Positions 15,170 to 23,158 of a stretch of DNA of 37,533 bases are shown here, one piece after another. The DNA lies in IMG/VR virus record IMGVR_UViG_3300044701_000610, positions 1 through 37,533 of that record; one strand, written 5' to 3'. The position numbers were made by a program, and so were the translations under genes. The notes under the pieces were generated by a model that was not told the DNA's origin, did no database searches, and saw only the letters and a list, made by a program, of their open reading frames with translations. This stretch comes from a virus. The stretch's first letter is position 1. The number at the start of each line of letters is the position of its first letter.

Positions 15170-15568
15170 ATGGCACTTCCTAATGGCGCTGGTGGTTACC
15201 AAGTTGGCGACGGCAACGTCGGCGAGGCGCAACTGTTCGTTCAGGGCGCACCAACCGCACTGACTGCAGCAGCAACGGCTACTGCAGCTCAACTCGCAAA
15301 CGGTCTGTTTACTTTCAACGGCACGGCTGGCAATCTGACTCTGCCAACCGTTGCTGATCTGGAAGCAGGCATTTCTAGCGCAGCTAAAGTCAATGCAGCA
15401 TTTGACTTCTACGTTATCAATATCGATGCTGGTACTGATGACGTAACAGTTGCTACGGCTACAGGCTGGACTCTGGTCGGCAACATGGCGGTGACTGAAG
15501 CTACTTCAGGTCACTTCCGTGCCCGCAAGACTGGTGACGGCTCTTGGACTCTGTACCGTATCTCTTAA
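15170..15568 (+). CDS. Capsid decoration or structural protein, 132 aa
   Basis: An Ala/Thr/Gly-rich beta-type protein (MALPNGAGGYQVGDGNVGEA). It contains a central NGLFTFNGTAGNLTLPTVAD segment and an RARKTGDGSWTLYRIS ending, a pattern common in small virion surface proteins. AAAGGA lies upstream. It lies between two UUCG hairpins, so it may have its own mRNA segment and high expression next to the coat gene. The exact role, head decoration or fibre, is inferred from context. Confidence 0.78.
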   Translation: MALPNGAGGYQVGDGNVGEAQLFVQGAPTALTAAATATAAQLANGLFTFNGTAGNLTLPTVADLEAGISSAAKVNAAFDFYVINIDAGTDDVTVATATGWTLVGNMAVTEATSGHFRARKTGDGSWTLYRIS

Positions 15569-15572
15569 TGCT

Positions 15573-15597
15573 TGGGGGCTTCGGCCCCCGTTTTTAA
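15573..15597 (+). terminator. UUCG-capped hairpin with T-run
   Basis: GGGGGC-TTCG-GCCCCC is followed by GTTTTT, which makes it the best terminator of the three UUCG hairpins in this region. It ends the transcript of the 132-aa structural gene, at least partly. Confidence 0.75.
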
Positions 15598-15606
15598 GGA
15601 GCTATC

Positions 15607-15825
15607 ATGCCTAATACGAAATCTATTGGTGTTGCTTACGAAGACCAACAACTTGATGGCGCTGTTATGGGTAAAGCAGGTGGAACTGCCGGTTTTTACG
15701 GCGTCACCCCGGTTACTCAAGCTGCGGCTATTACGGCTGTCACTAATACCGCGACAGGTACGGAACTCGCTACAGCAATTAACGCTATTCGAGTTGCGCT
15801 AAAAAACATTGGCATCACTGCCTAA
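15607..15825 (+). CDS. Small head-associated protein, 72 aa
   Basis: The protein begins MPNTKSIGVAYEDQQLDGAV and contains GGTAGFYGVTPVTQ, a motif seen in small phage proteins encoded just after coat genes, where it often precedes a coiled-coil-like tail (here ATAINAIRVALKNIGI). AAGGAG precedes the ATG by 6 bases. Hairpins flank the gene on both sides. It could be a short head fibre subunit; this is a contextual inference. Confidence 0.75.
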   Translation: MPNTKSIGVAYEDQQLDGAVMGKAGGTAGFYGVTPVTQAAAITAVTNTATGTELATAINAIRVALKNIGITA

Positions 15826-15829
15826 TTAA

Positions 15830-15848
15830 ACGGGGCTTCGGCCCCGCC
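15830..15848 (+). terminator. Third UUCG-capped hairpin
   Basis: CGGGGC-TTCG-GCCCCG follows the 72-aa gene, with CCTACTTT after it. The T content is low, so attenuation or RNA stabilisation is more likely than full termination. Confidence 0.6.
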
Positions 15849-15854
15849 TACTTT

Positions 15855-16100
15855 ATGCCTCTTATTTATTTGCAGCATCCTGTTCACGGAACCAAGATCG
15901 CCAACATGGAAATGGAGGCGGAATTTGATGAACAAAACGGCTGGGAGCGATATACTCCGTTTAGCTCGCCGGATTTGTCGGCTGCACCGCCGAGTGCGGA
16001 TTCGGAGGTGGTTACGGTGGTTACGGCAATGCCTGTAACGCCAACCAACAACCTGCAAGTTAAACGTCGTCGTAGCCGAACTGTAGAGGCCGCGGCTTAA
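15855..16100 (+). CDS. Hypothetical protein, 81 aa
   Basis: The product begins MPLIYLQHPVHGTKIANMEM. It has a short structured N-terminal part with NGWERYTPF and a basic segment near the C-terminus (VKRRRSRTV). In several phages a protein with a similar HPVHG...GWxR start lies between coat and head-tail genes, but I know no function. It could be a head-tail joining or virion accessory protein. The start is only 6 bases after the hairpin, and no clear ribosome binding site is visible. Confidence 0.68.
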   Translation: MPLIYLQHPVHGTKIANMEMEAEFDEQNGWERYTPFSSPDLSAAPPSADSEVVTVVTAMPVTPTNNLQVKRRRSRTVEAAA

Positions 16101-16110
16101 AGGAGTGTAA

Positions 16111-16821
16111 ATGGCAACCGCCTTCGACCAGATCAAAGCGTCGCTCCGGCTCATTGGCCAGCTGGCTGAAGGTGAAGAGCCATCCCCGCAGGCAGCACAG
16201 GACGCATTAGCCGCCATGAATCAGATGATTGATTCGTGGAATACTGAGCGTCTGGCCGTGTTTTGCACGGAAGATCAGGTGTTTAACTGGCCTGCTAACG
16301 AAATTACCCAGACCCTTGGGCCGACCGGCGATTTTGTCGGCAATCGCCCTATTTTGATCGACGACGCGACGTATTTCCGCGATCCCGGCACCAACGTGTC
16401 GTATGGCATCAAGCTGATTAACCAGCAGCAGTACGACGGCATTGCGGTCAAGACGGTCACCAGCACCTACCCGCAGGTGATGTTTGTGAACAACACGTTC
16501 CCAGACATCACCATGACGATCTACCCCAAGCCCACACGCTTGTTGGAGTGGCATTTTGTGTCGGTGCAGCAGCTGGATAAGCCGGCTACTTTAAACACCG
16601 TGCTGTCGTTCCCGCCAGGCTACCTGCGCGCGTTCAAGTACAACTTGGCGATGGAAATTGCCAACGAGTTTGGCGTGGAACCCATGCCGCAAGTGACTCG
16701 TATCGCCATGACGTCCAAGCGCAACTTAAAGCGCATCAACAACCCAGACGACGTGATGTCGATGCCTTACTCGCTGGTTGCTACGCATCAGCGGTACAAC
16801 ATCTACGCCGGGAACTTCTAA
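16111..16821 (+). CDS. P22 gp4-like head-tail adaptor (tail accessory factor)
   Basis: This 236-aa protein begins MATAFDQIKASLRLIGQLAE and contains ALAAMNQMIDSWNTERLAVF, the characteristic helical start of the gp4-type adaptors that bind the portal and close the head. The second half has a beta segment and YNLAMEIANEFG. Position before the gp10-like gene matches P22. AGGAG lies upstream. The stop overlaps the following 53-aa gene as TAATG. Confidence 0.85.
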   Translation: MATAFDQIKASLRLIGQLAEGEEPSPQAAQDALAAMNQMIDSWNTERLAVFCTEDQVFNWPANEITQTLGPTGDFVGNRPILIDDATYFRDPGTNVSYGIKLINQQQYDGIAVKTVTSTYPQVMFVNNTFPDITMTIYPKPTRLLEWHFVSVQQLDKPATLNTVLSFPPGYLRAFKYNLAMEIANEFGVEPMPQVTRIAMTSKRNLKRINNPDDVMSMPYSLVATHQRYNIYAGNF

Positions 16822-16982
16822 TGGAGTTCACGTTTCGTTCTCGCTGGGTTGAGCTTAACGTGCGCACTAGGCGCATGTATTCACCTATCCACGAAATGTT
16901 TCTGCCCCCTCAAATAGCCGCTCGTCTGGGTGATTGGCTGTGGTCTACCAGCAAAGGCTTTCGTAAGTTGGGGGCGGCATGA
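16821..16982 (+). CDS. Small protein between adaptor genes, 53 aa
   Basis: The gene overlaps its upstream neighbour as TAATG and its downstream neighbour as ATGA, so it is almost certainly translated. The product begins MEFTFRSRWVELNVRTRRMY and contains PPQIAARLGDWLWSTSKGFR. It is basic and Trp-rich, with no recognised family. Position suggests a role in tail assembly. Confidence 0.72.
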   Translation: MEFTFRSRWVELNVRTRRMYSPIHEMFLPPQIAARLGDWLWSTSKGFRKLGAA

Positions 16983-18412
16983 AAACGCCTATCCTTGGCC
17001 AATCCTACGTCACCCGCAGCGTCAATGCTGCGGATGCGCGGATGGTTAACCTGTTTCCTGAAACAGTACCTGCGCCTGACGGCAAGGAGCCTGCGTTCTT
17101 GAACCGGGCGCCAGGCTTGCGCAGGCTGGCCACGGTCGGCACCGGCCCCATCCGCGGGCTGTGGTCGTACGGCGGCTACATGTACGTCGTCTCCGGCACG
17201 CGCCTGTACCGCGTAGACACAAATTGGGCGGCTACGTCGATTGGCGGTGTGTCGGGCACCGGGCCTGTCTCGATGGTCGACAACGGCACGCAGCTGTTCA
17301 TCGCGGCCAACCCAGAGGGGTTTATCTACGACGCATCCACCGGGGCGTACGCCGAAATTACAGATGTCGATTTTCCTGGCGCTGTGACGGTGGGCTATCT
17401 GGACGGCTATTTTGTGTTCCAAGAGCCAAACTCGCAGAAGTTTTGGACTTCTGAGCTGTTGGATGGCACCCAGCTCGACCCACTGTCGTTTGCCAGCGCC
17501 GAGGGTATGCCCGACAACTTGGTGTCGCTGTTTGTCGACCACCGCGAGGTATGGCTGTTTGGCACGCAGTCGGTCGAGGTTTGGTACAACGCAGGCACCA
17601 GTCCTTTCCCATTGGCCCGCATCCAAGGTGCGGTCAACGAGCTGGGCTGCGCGGCCACGTTCTCCGTGGCCAAAATGGACAACTCGCTGTTCTGGCTAGG
17701 GGCAGACGCCCGCGGTCAAGGCGTGGTGTTCCGTGCGAATGGTTACTCTGGCCAGCGCATTTCGACCCACGCGGTCGAGTTTGCTATCCAGAGTTACGGC
17801 AACATTTCTGATGCGATCGCTTTCACTTACCAGCAAGACGGCCACGCTTTTTACGTGCTGACGTTCCCCAGCGCTCAAAAAACATGGGTGTTTGATGTCG
17901 CCACAGGCGCATGGCATGAGCGCGCCGGGTTTGCCAACGGTCAGTTTATTCGTCACCGGGCGAATTGCCAGACCTTCTTCAATAATCAAGTGGTGGTTGG
18001 CGACTTCCAGAACGGCAAGATTTACGCGTACGATCTTGATGTGTTCGCCGACGATAACTTGCCGCAAAAGTGGTTGCGGTCATGGCGCGCGTTGCCGCAG
18101 GGTCAGAACAACTTAAAGCGTACCGCCCAGCACGCCTTGCAGCTGGACTGCGAAACAGGCGTGGGTTTGGTGACCGGCCAAGGCAACGACCCCAAGGTCA
18201 TGCTGCGTTTTTCTGACGATGGCGGGCACACTTGGTCAAACGAGAAGTGGGCCGGCATGGGCAAGATAGGCAACTACGGATTCAGAGCGTTCTGGCGTCG
18301 GTTAGGTATGACTGACAAGCTGCGTGACCGCGTGTACGAGGTATCAGGCACCGACCCCGTCAAGATCGCCATTATGGGTGCCGAACTTGCTTTGTCCGGC
18401 ACCAATGCCTAA
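16979..18412 (+). CDS. P22 gp10-like tail hub / DNA stabilisation protein
   Basis: This 477-aa protein begins MKTPILGQSYVTRSVNAADA with the RMVNLFPE signature of the packaged DNA stabilisation family (P22 gp10). These proteins form the hexameric hub that plugs the tail and carries tailspikes. Repeated beta-propeller-like segments follow (GGYMYVVSGTRLYRV, DGHAFYVLTFPSAQKTWVFD). It overlaps both neighbours: ATGA at its start, and 8 bases at its end. Confidence 0.9.
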   Translation: MKTPILGQSYVTRSVNAADARMVNLFPETVPAPDGKEPAFLNRAPGLRRLATVGTGPIRGLWSYGGYMYVVSGTRLYRVDTNWAATSIGGVSGTGPVSMVDNGTQLFIAANPEGFIYDASTGAYAEITDVDFPGAVTVGYLDGYFVFQEPNSQKFWTSELLDGTQLDPLSFASAEGMPDNLVSLFVDHREVWLFGTQSVEVWYNAGTSPFPLARIQGAVNELGCAATFSVAKMDNSLFWLGADARGQGVVFRANGYSGQRISTHAVEFAIQSYGNISDAIAFTYQQDGHAFYVLTFPSAQKTWVFDVATGAWHERAGFANGQFIRHRANCQTFFNNQVVVGDFQNGKIYAYDLDVFADDNLPQKWLRSWRALPQGQNNLKRTAQHALQLDCETGVGLVTGQGNDPKVMLRFSDDGGHTWSNEKWAGMGKIGNYGFRAFWRRLGMTDKLRDRVYEVSGTDPVKIAIMGAELALSGTNA

Positions 18413-20432
18413 CCCAGATAACGAACCGCAACTACCCAAGAACCAGTCCGAGATCATTGATGAGCGGACGGGGCTAGTTGCGCGCGACTGGTATCGGTTT
18501 TTCCTAAACCTGCTTAACAAAGTCAACACCAGCGCTGGCGGCACGGTGACGTCGGTCAATGTGTCAGGCGGCACGACGGGCCTGACGACCTCTGGCGGGC
18601 CTGTCACGACCTCCGGCACCATCACACTGGCCGGCACCCTCGATGTCGACAACGGCGGCACAGGGGCCACCACAGCCTCTGGCGCGCGCACTAATCTGGG
18701 CGCTGCTGCGTCGGGTGCTAACGCCGACATCACATCGATGACGGGCATAACAGGCGGCATTTCGTCGCCCGACTTCATTCAGTTTGACACGACCGCTACG
18801 GTCACTGACGCCACGGGCAGGCTGTATTACGACGACGAAGACCAGTTTCAAACCCTAACGTTCCAAATGAACGGTGCGGCAATTCAGCGTATTGGTGAAG
18901 AGCTGTATTACCGCGTCAAGTTGTCGTCTGCGGCCAATAAAGGCGATGTGCTGATGTTCACCGGCACGTTGGGTTCTAGCGGCGGCCTGACAGCCGCGCC
19001 GGCTACCGGGCTGCTACCAGAACAAGCCAACTACATTTTGGGTTTGGCACATGAAAGTGGCATCACCAACGACTGGGTGTTTGTCACCACGTTTGGTGAA
19101 GTCAAGAATATTGACACCACCGGCGGCGCTGAGACGTGGGCGCAAGGCGATGTCCTTTACTACAACCCGCTGGTGACCGGCGGCCTGACTAAGATAAAGC
19201 CCACAGCCCCAGCTGCCATCTGTTCGGTGGCCGCGGTAGTTAACGTAGGCGTGTCTAACGGCATTTTGTTTGTGCGCCCGACCTACGGCTCGGTGCTGGG
19301 CGGCACGGACGGCAACGTCAACTTTACCTCCTTGGCCTCCGGCAATACGCTGATTTACGACGCGGTAGCAGGCGTGTGGGAGAACGCCAACCTAACCGCT
19401 GGCACGGCCATCAGTGTCACCAACGGTGCAGGGTCAATTACGATCGCCAACACAGGTGTGACCAGCGCCGCCGCCGGCACCGGCATCTCCGTGTCAGCAG
19501 CTACGGGCGCGGTCACCATTACGAACACCGCCCCAGACCAGGTGGTGTCGTTAGCTGCCGGCACGGGCATCAGCACAACAGGCACGTATCCCAGCTTCAC
19601 GATCACTAATACGGCACCCGATCAGGTGGTGTCTTTGGCTGCGGGCACTGGTATCAGTGTGACCGGTACATACCCCAGCTTTACTCTGACCAATACGGCG
19701 CCCGACCAAGTGGTGTCGCTGACCGGCGCAGGCACGACCAGCGTATCGGGCACGTACCCCAACTTCACCATCACGTCAAATGATCAGTACGTCGGCACGG
19801 TCACCAGCGTGTCCGGCACGGGCACCGTCAACGGCATTAGCCTGTCGGGCACGGTGACATCCAGCGGCAACCTGACACTGGGCGGCACACTGACCGGGGT
19901 GGATTTGACCAGCCAAGTGACCGGCACGCTGCCAATCGCCAATGGCGGTACCGGCCAAACAGCCAAAACGGCTGCGTTTGACGCGCTGTCGCCGACCAAC
20001 GCCAAAGGCGACTTGATCGTCTACGACGGCACGGACAATGTCCGTCTGCCAGTGGGCACCGACACGTACGTGCTGACCGCCGATTCGGCGCAGGCGTCGG
20101 GTGTCAAATGGGCGCTGTCTACTGGCTCGGGCGCGACAATCAGCAACGACACCGCAACGTCGACCAATCTCTACCCGACGTTTGCTGCGGCCACGTCTGG
20201 CGCGCTGGCCAACATCTACACTAGCAACGCCAAATATCTGTACAAACCCAGCACAGGTGAATTAACATCGGAGCATTTCGTAGCGGGCAACGGCATATTT
20301 GTCAATAATTTAACTATTGACGTCAGCTACACGATTGCTTCTGGTACGTCTGGTATGTCCGCCGGCCCAGTGACAGTGGCCAGCGGCACAACGGTGACGG
20401 TGTCTAGCGGCTCAAGATGGGTGGTGGTGTGA
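18405..20432 (+). CDS. Tail fibre protein with 28-residue repeats
   Basis: The start is at 18405 (MPNPDNEPQLPKNQSEIIDE), 8 bases inside the gp10-like gene; the product is 675 aa. The N-terminus, including GLVARDWYRFFLNLLNKV, probably attaches to the tail. The rest is Gly/Thr/Ser-rich, with typical fibre segments (LDVDNGGTGATTASGARTNL). Three consecutive 28-residue repeats begin TNTAPDQVVSLAAGTGIS, in about 19530-19770. It ends with a TVTVSSGSRWVVV domain that also terminates the 295-aa fibre. It is likely a receptor-binding fibre. Confidence 0.87.
   Translation: MPNPDNEPQLPKNQSEIIDERTGLVARDWYRFFLNLLNKVNTSAGGTVTSVNVSGGTTGLTTSGGPVTTSGTITLAGTLDVDNGGTGATTASGARTNLGAAASGANADITSMTGITGGISSPDFIQFDTTATVTDATGRLYYDDEDQFQTLTFQMNGAAIQRIGEELYYRVKLSSAANKGDVLMFTGTLGSSGGLTAAPATGLLPEQANYILGLAHESGITNDWVFVTTFGEVKNIDTTGGAETWAQGDVLYYNPLVTGGLTKIKPTAPAAICSVAAVVNVGVSNGILFVRPTYGSVLGGTDGNVNFTSLASGNTLIYDAVAGVWENANLTAGTAISVTNGAGSITIANTGVTSAAAGTGISVSAATGAVTITNTAPDQVVSLAAGTGISTTGTYPSFTITNTAPDQVVSLAAGTGISVTGTYPSFTLTNTAPDQVVSLTGAGTTSVSGTYPNFTITSNDQYVGTVTSVSGTGTVNGISLSGTVTSSGNLTLGGTLTGVDLTSQVTGTLPIANGGTGQTAKTAAFDALSPTNAKGDLIVYDGTDNVRLPVGTDTYVLTADSAQASGVKWALSTGSGATISNDTATSTNLYPTFAAATSGALANIYTSNAKYLYKPSTGELTSEHFVAGNGIFVNNLTIDVSYTIASGTSGMSAGPVTVASGTTVTVSSGSRWVVV
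19530..19770 (+). repeat. 84-bp coding repeats in the tail fibre gene
   Basis: Three in-frame copies of an 84-bp unit encode TNTAPDQVVSLxAGTGIS... followed by GTYPSFTI or a close variant. Third-base differences between the copies show they have diverged while the protein repeat was kept. Confidence 0.8.
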
Positions 20433-20436
20433 CGCT

Positions 20437-20799
20437 ATGGCGACAACACTTATAAACGATCGCGATTTAGGGTTGCAGATTGGTTTTGACGCCACGGATT
20501 GGGCGCAGCCGGTTGAGTATGCGGTTTACTGTGAAGCGCTAAAAGATTGGCAGGTGCAAGTTATAGTCCGCGATGGAGAAAACATTGGCGCGGTGTATAA
20601 AAAAGATGGAGAGTTTCACATATCAGTTTTAAAACCTTGGCGTAAGCGTTGGGCCACTAAAGGTTTGCTTCGCGCGGTGCTTGATTCTGTCAACAAAACC
20701 AAAGTTTCACCAGGACATGAGCATTACATGTTTAATCTTTTGGCCAGATTAGGTATGACACATACAGGGCATAATGAATTTGCCTTAAAAGGACATTAG
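20437..20799 (+). CDS. GNAT-like phage protein, 120 aa
   Basis: The protein begins MATTLINDRDLGLQIGFDAT and has a YAVYCEALKDWQVQVIVRDG strand region and FHISVLKPWRKRWATKGLLR, reminiscent of the beta-strand and helix of small acetyltransferase-fold phage proteins. In T7 a protein of this type (gp13) helps internal virion proteins assemble, and here the gene directly precedes three ejection-protein genes. The resemblance is weak and from memory. The gene marks the start of a visibly more AT-rich stretch. Confidence 0.55.
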   Translation: MATTLINDRDLGLQIGFDATDWAQPVEYAVYCEALKDWQVQVIVRDGENIGAVYKKDGEFHISVLKPWRKRWATKGLLRAVLDSVNKTKVSPGHEHYMFNLLARLGMTHTGHNEFALKGH

Positions 20800-20800
20800 C

Positions 20801-21559
20801 ATGGGCATTGAAACAGCAATTTTAGCGGGTACGATAGGCGGCGCCGTGATCGGCGGCGTAGCTTCCAATAGAGCTGCTAAAACGCAAGCGCAAGCGGTGC
20901 GCGAAGGAGCCGCCGCGCAAGCAGACGCCACGCAAAAATCTATTGAAGCGCAAGAGCGCATGTTCAATCGTCAGATTGAACTGCAAGAGCCATTTCGCAG
21001 GGCAGGGGTAAATGCGCTGCCCGAGTTGGTCAGGGCGTCACGCTATACGCCGTTTGGTATGGAGCAATTTCAAGCTGACCCAGGGTACGGTTTTCGGTTA
21101 AAAGAAGGGTTGCGCGCGCTAGAAAATTCAGCTGCAGCCCGTGGTGGTCTGCTGTCCGGCAACACTATGCGCGGCGTAACGCAGTTTGGCCAAGAGTTAG
21201 GCTCTCAAGAGTTTACCAACGCATTTAACCGGTATCAGCTAGAGCGTCAAGCACGACTAAACCCGTTACAAGCGCTGGCTGGCGTGGGGCAGACCGCCGC
21301 CAACACAATGGGAGCTGCAGCAGGGCAATATGGTCAAGGCATGGCGCAAACGTATGGGCAAATGGGCCAAAACATGGCGCAAAATGCCGCTACGATGGGC
21401 AACATCCGCGCGTCCGGCTACACGGGTATCGCGAATGCGTTGACCGGCGCGCTGGGCCAAGGGTTAAATTATTACCAAAACCAGCAAATGCTAAATAGAT
21501 TTTTCCCCCAACAGCAAACGCTTGGAGGCGCAGCAGCGCCACCTGGGCTTATGATTTAA
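20801..21559 (+). CDS. Ejection protein 1 (P22 gp7-like)
   Basis: This 252-aa protein starts MGIETAILAGTIGGAVIGGV, a glycine-zipper hydrophobic segment able to enter membranes. A helical Ala/Gln/Arg-rich region with EPFRRAGVNALPELVRASRY follows, then a Gly/Met/Gln-rich low-complexity region (about 160-200). This layout is typical of short-tailed-phage DNA transfer proteins, which are injected and form a channel across the cell envelope. Two larger internal proteins follow. AAAGGA precedes the start. Confidence 0.8.
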   Translation: MGIETAILAGTIGGAVIGGVASNRAAKTQAQAVREGAAAQADATQKSIEAQERMFNRQIELQEPFRRAGVNALPELVRASRYTPFGMEQFQADPGYGFRLKEGLRALENSAAARGGLLSGNTMRGVTQFGQELGSQEFTNAFNRYQLERQARLNPLQALAGVGQTAANTMGAAAGQYGQGMAQTYGQMGQNMAQNAATMGNIRASGYTGIANALTGALGQGLNYYQNQQMLNRFFPQQQTLGGAAAPPGLMI

Positions 21560-21569
21560 AGGTTAATTT

Positions 21570-23156
21570 ATGGCTGGTATTGATTACACCATTCCAGGGC
21601 AGATTAGGCCAGTTCAGGTTGAATCACCTTTAAATGCTATGGCGCAAGCCATGCAGCTGCGCAATTTGCAAGAGTCATCGCAAATGAACGCGTTAAAGCG
21701 GCAGGAATATCAGCGCACACGCGAAGAAGAAGGTGCTGTGCGTAATTGGTTTGCCAGCGGCAAAAGACTTGATTCGCCAGAAGCGTTGAATGAGCTTTAC
21801 CAAATAGCCCCAGGACTGGCTCCCGGCATCGAGAAAAATATTCTTGAGCGCGGCAAGACTCAAGCAGAAACTAGACGCACATTAGCTCAAGCAAACCGTG
21901 AAGATGTTAGCGCCCGCAAAGAGCAGCTAGAGTTTACTGAAAAAGCGTTGCAAAGCTCCACGACGCCGGAGTTAGCCCAATACCACATTCAGCAAGCTAT
22001 TGAGCGCGGATACGTAACCCCTGAAGCTGGCGCGCAAATGATGGGGTCAGTGCCAAAAGATCCTGGCCAATTTGCAACTTGGCGGACTAATTTGCTGGTG
22101 CATTCCATGACGGCTAAAGATCAGCTTGAACGCGCAGAAAAACTGCAAAAAGCACGTTATAACCAATATCGTTTTGATGCACTGTCTTACGGCGATCCGG
22201 TGCTGACTGAAGCTGAGTGGTTAGCGACAGAACAGCAACAGCCTGATTCTGCGCGCATTGAGCAAGTGCCTGCGCCCACAGAAGCCGCGCCAGCGCCAGC
22301 GCCGGGGGCTGCTGAAGCAGCGCCCGCAGGTGCAACGGAAGGCAGTGCGGCGCCCATTACATATCAATTTAAAAAACGTGATTTTGGCGGCGTAGATCCT
22401 AGAGCAGCCATGCTGCTAAGCGATAAGCCGGAAGAACTGGCTAAGCTTATGCAGGAAAACTATCCAGGCTCTGCGGCATTTAAGAAAAGAGAGTTGGACA
22501 GCCAGCGTTTATTGGCACAAATTCAGCACCAGACGATTATGGAAAAGATTGCGCAGCAGTCTGAAAATCGTCAAAGGGATACGGCTATAGAAAACAAGCG
22601 CCACGCCAGGGTTATGGAAGATATACAGGATAGATCGGTTACTGTGCAAGAGAAGAAAGAATCTACTCAAGTTAACAAAGATCGCATGGCAGATGATGCC
22701 AGGGTTACGGTTGCTAAAGATACCGCCGACGATTTAGAGCGAAATGTTGATTTGCTTATTGGTAACCCAAAGAAAAAAATTAACCCCCACCCAGGCTTAT
22801 CGGGTATTACAGGCTATAACGCTTTGTTACCATCACTACCAAGCGGTCAGCCTCGCGCTGCGCAGCAAATACTAGACAATATTAAAGGTAAAGTTACCCA
22901 AATGGGTAAAAGTATTATGTCGCAAGAAGGTAAGCTGGGTAATATGGCTGTGCAAGAGTGGAAAATTGTGTCTGACGCGGTGGAAAAACTTGACCCTGGG
23001 TCACCAAATTTCCCCGTCCAATTGCGAAGCGTAGTGACTCAAGCTAGACGCTTAGAAGATAACCTACGAAACCGAAGCAAAACTTTATATGGTCAGCCTT
23101 CTAAACCCGCCGGCAGTCTGCGTTCTGAAGCTGACAAAATATTAGAGGGTAAATAG
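21570..23156 (+). CDS. Ejection / internal virion protein 2
   Basis: This 528-aa protein is rich in Gln, Glu and Arg, with long predicted helices (such as RRTLAQANREDVSARKEQLE). A Pro/Ala linker follows at about residues 230-260 (APTEAAPAPAPGAAEAAPAG). The C-terminal part contains an INPHPGLSGITGYNALLPSL segment. Proteins with this layout lie between a gp7-like protein and a large coiled-coil protein in P22- and BPP-1-like phages and are injected with DNA. The assignment is by order and composition. Confidence 0.75.
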   Translation: MAGIDYTIPGQIRPVQVESPLNAMAQAMQLRNLQESSQMNALKRQEYQRTREEEGAVRNWFASGKRLDSPEALNELYQIAPGLAPGIEKNILERGKTQAETRRTLAQANREDVSARKEQLEFTEKALQSSTTPELAQYHIQQAIERGYVTPEAGAQMMGSVPKDPGQFATWRTNLLVHSMTAKDQLERAEKLQKARYNQYRFDALSYGDPVLTEAEWLATEQQQPDSARIEQVPAPTEAAPAPAPGAAEAAPAGATEGSAAPITYQFKKRDFGGVDPRAAMLLSDKPEELAKLMQENYPGSAAFKKRELDSQRLLAQIQHQTIMEKIAQQSENRQRDTAIENKRHARVMEDIQDRSVTVQEKKESTQVNKDRMADDARVTVAKDTADDLERNVDLLIGNPKKKINPHPGLSGITGYNALLPSLPSGQPRAAQQILDNIKGKVTQMGKSIMSQEGKLGNMAVQEWKIVSDAVEKLDPGSPNFPVQLRSVVTQARRLEDNLRNRSKTLYGQPSKPAGSLRSEADKILEGK

Positions 23157-23158
23157 AC

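Noticed and set aside
16910-17626. Minus-strand frame of 238 aa opposite the gp10-like gene
   Set aside because: It is antisense to a confident tail gene and has low-complexity Arg/Ala content typical of shadow frames.
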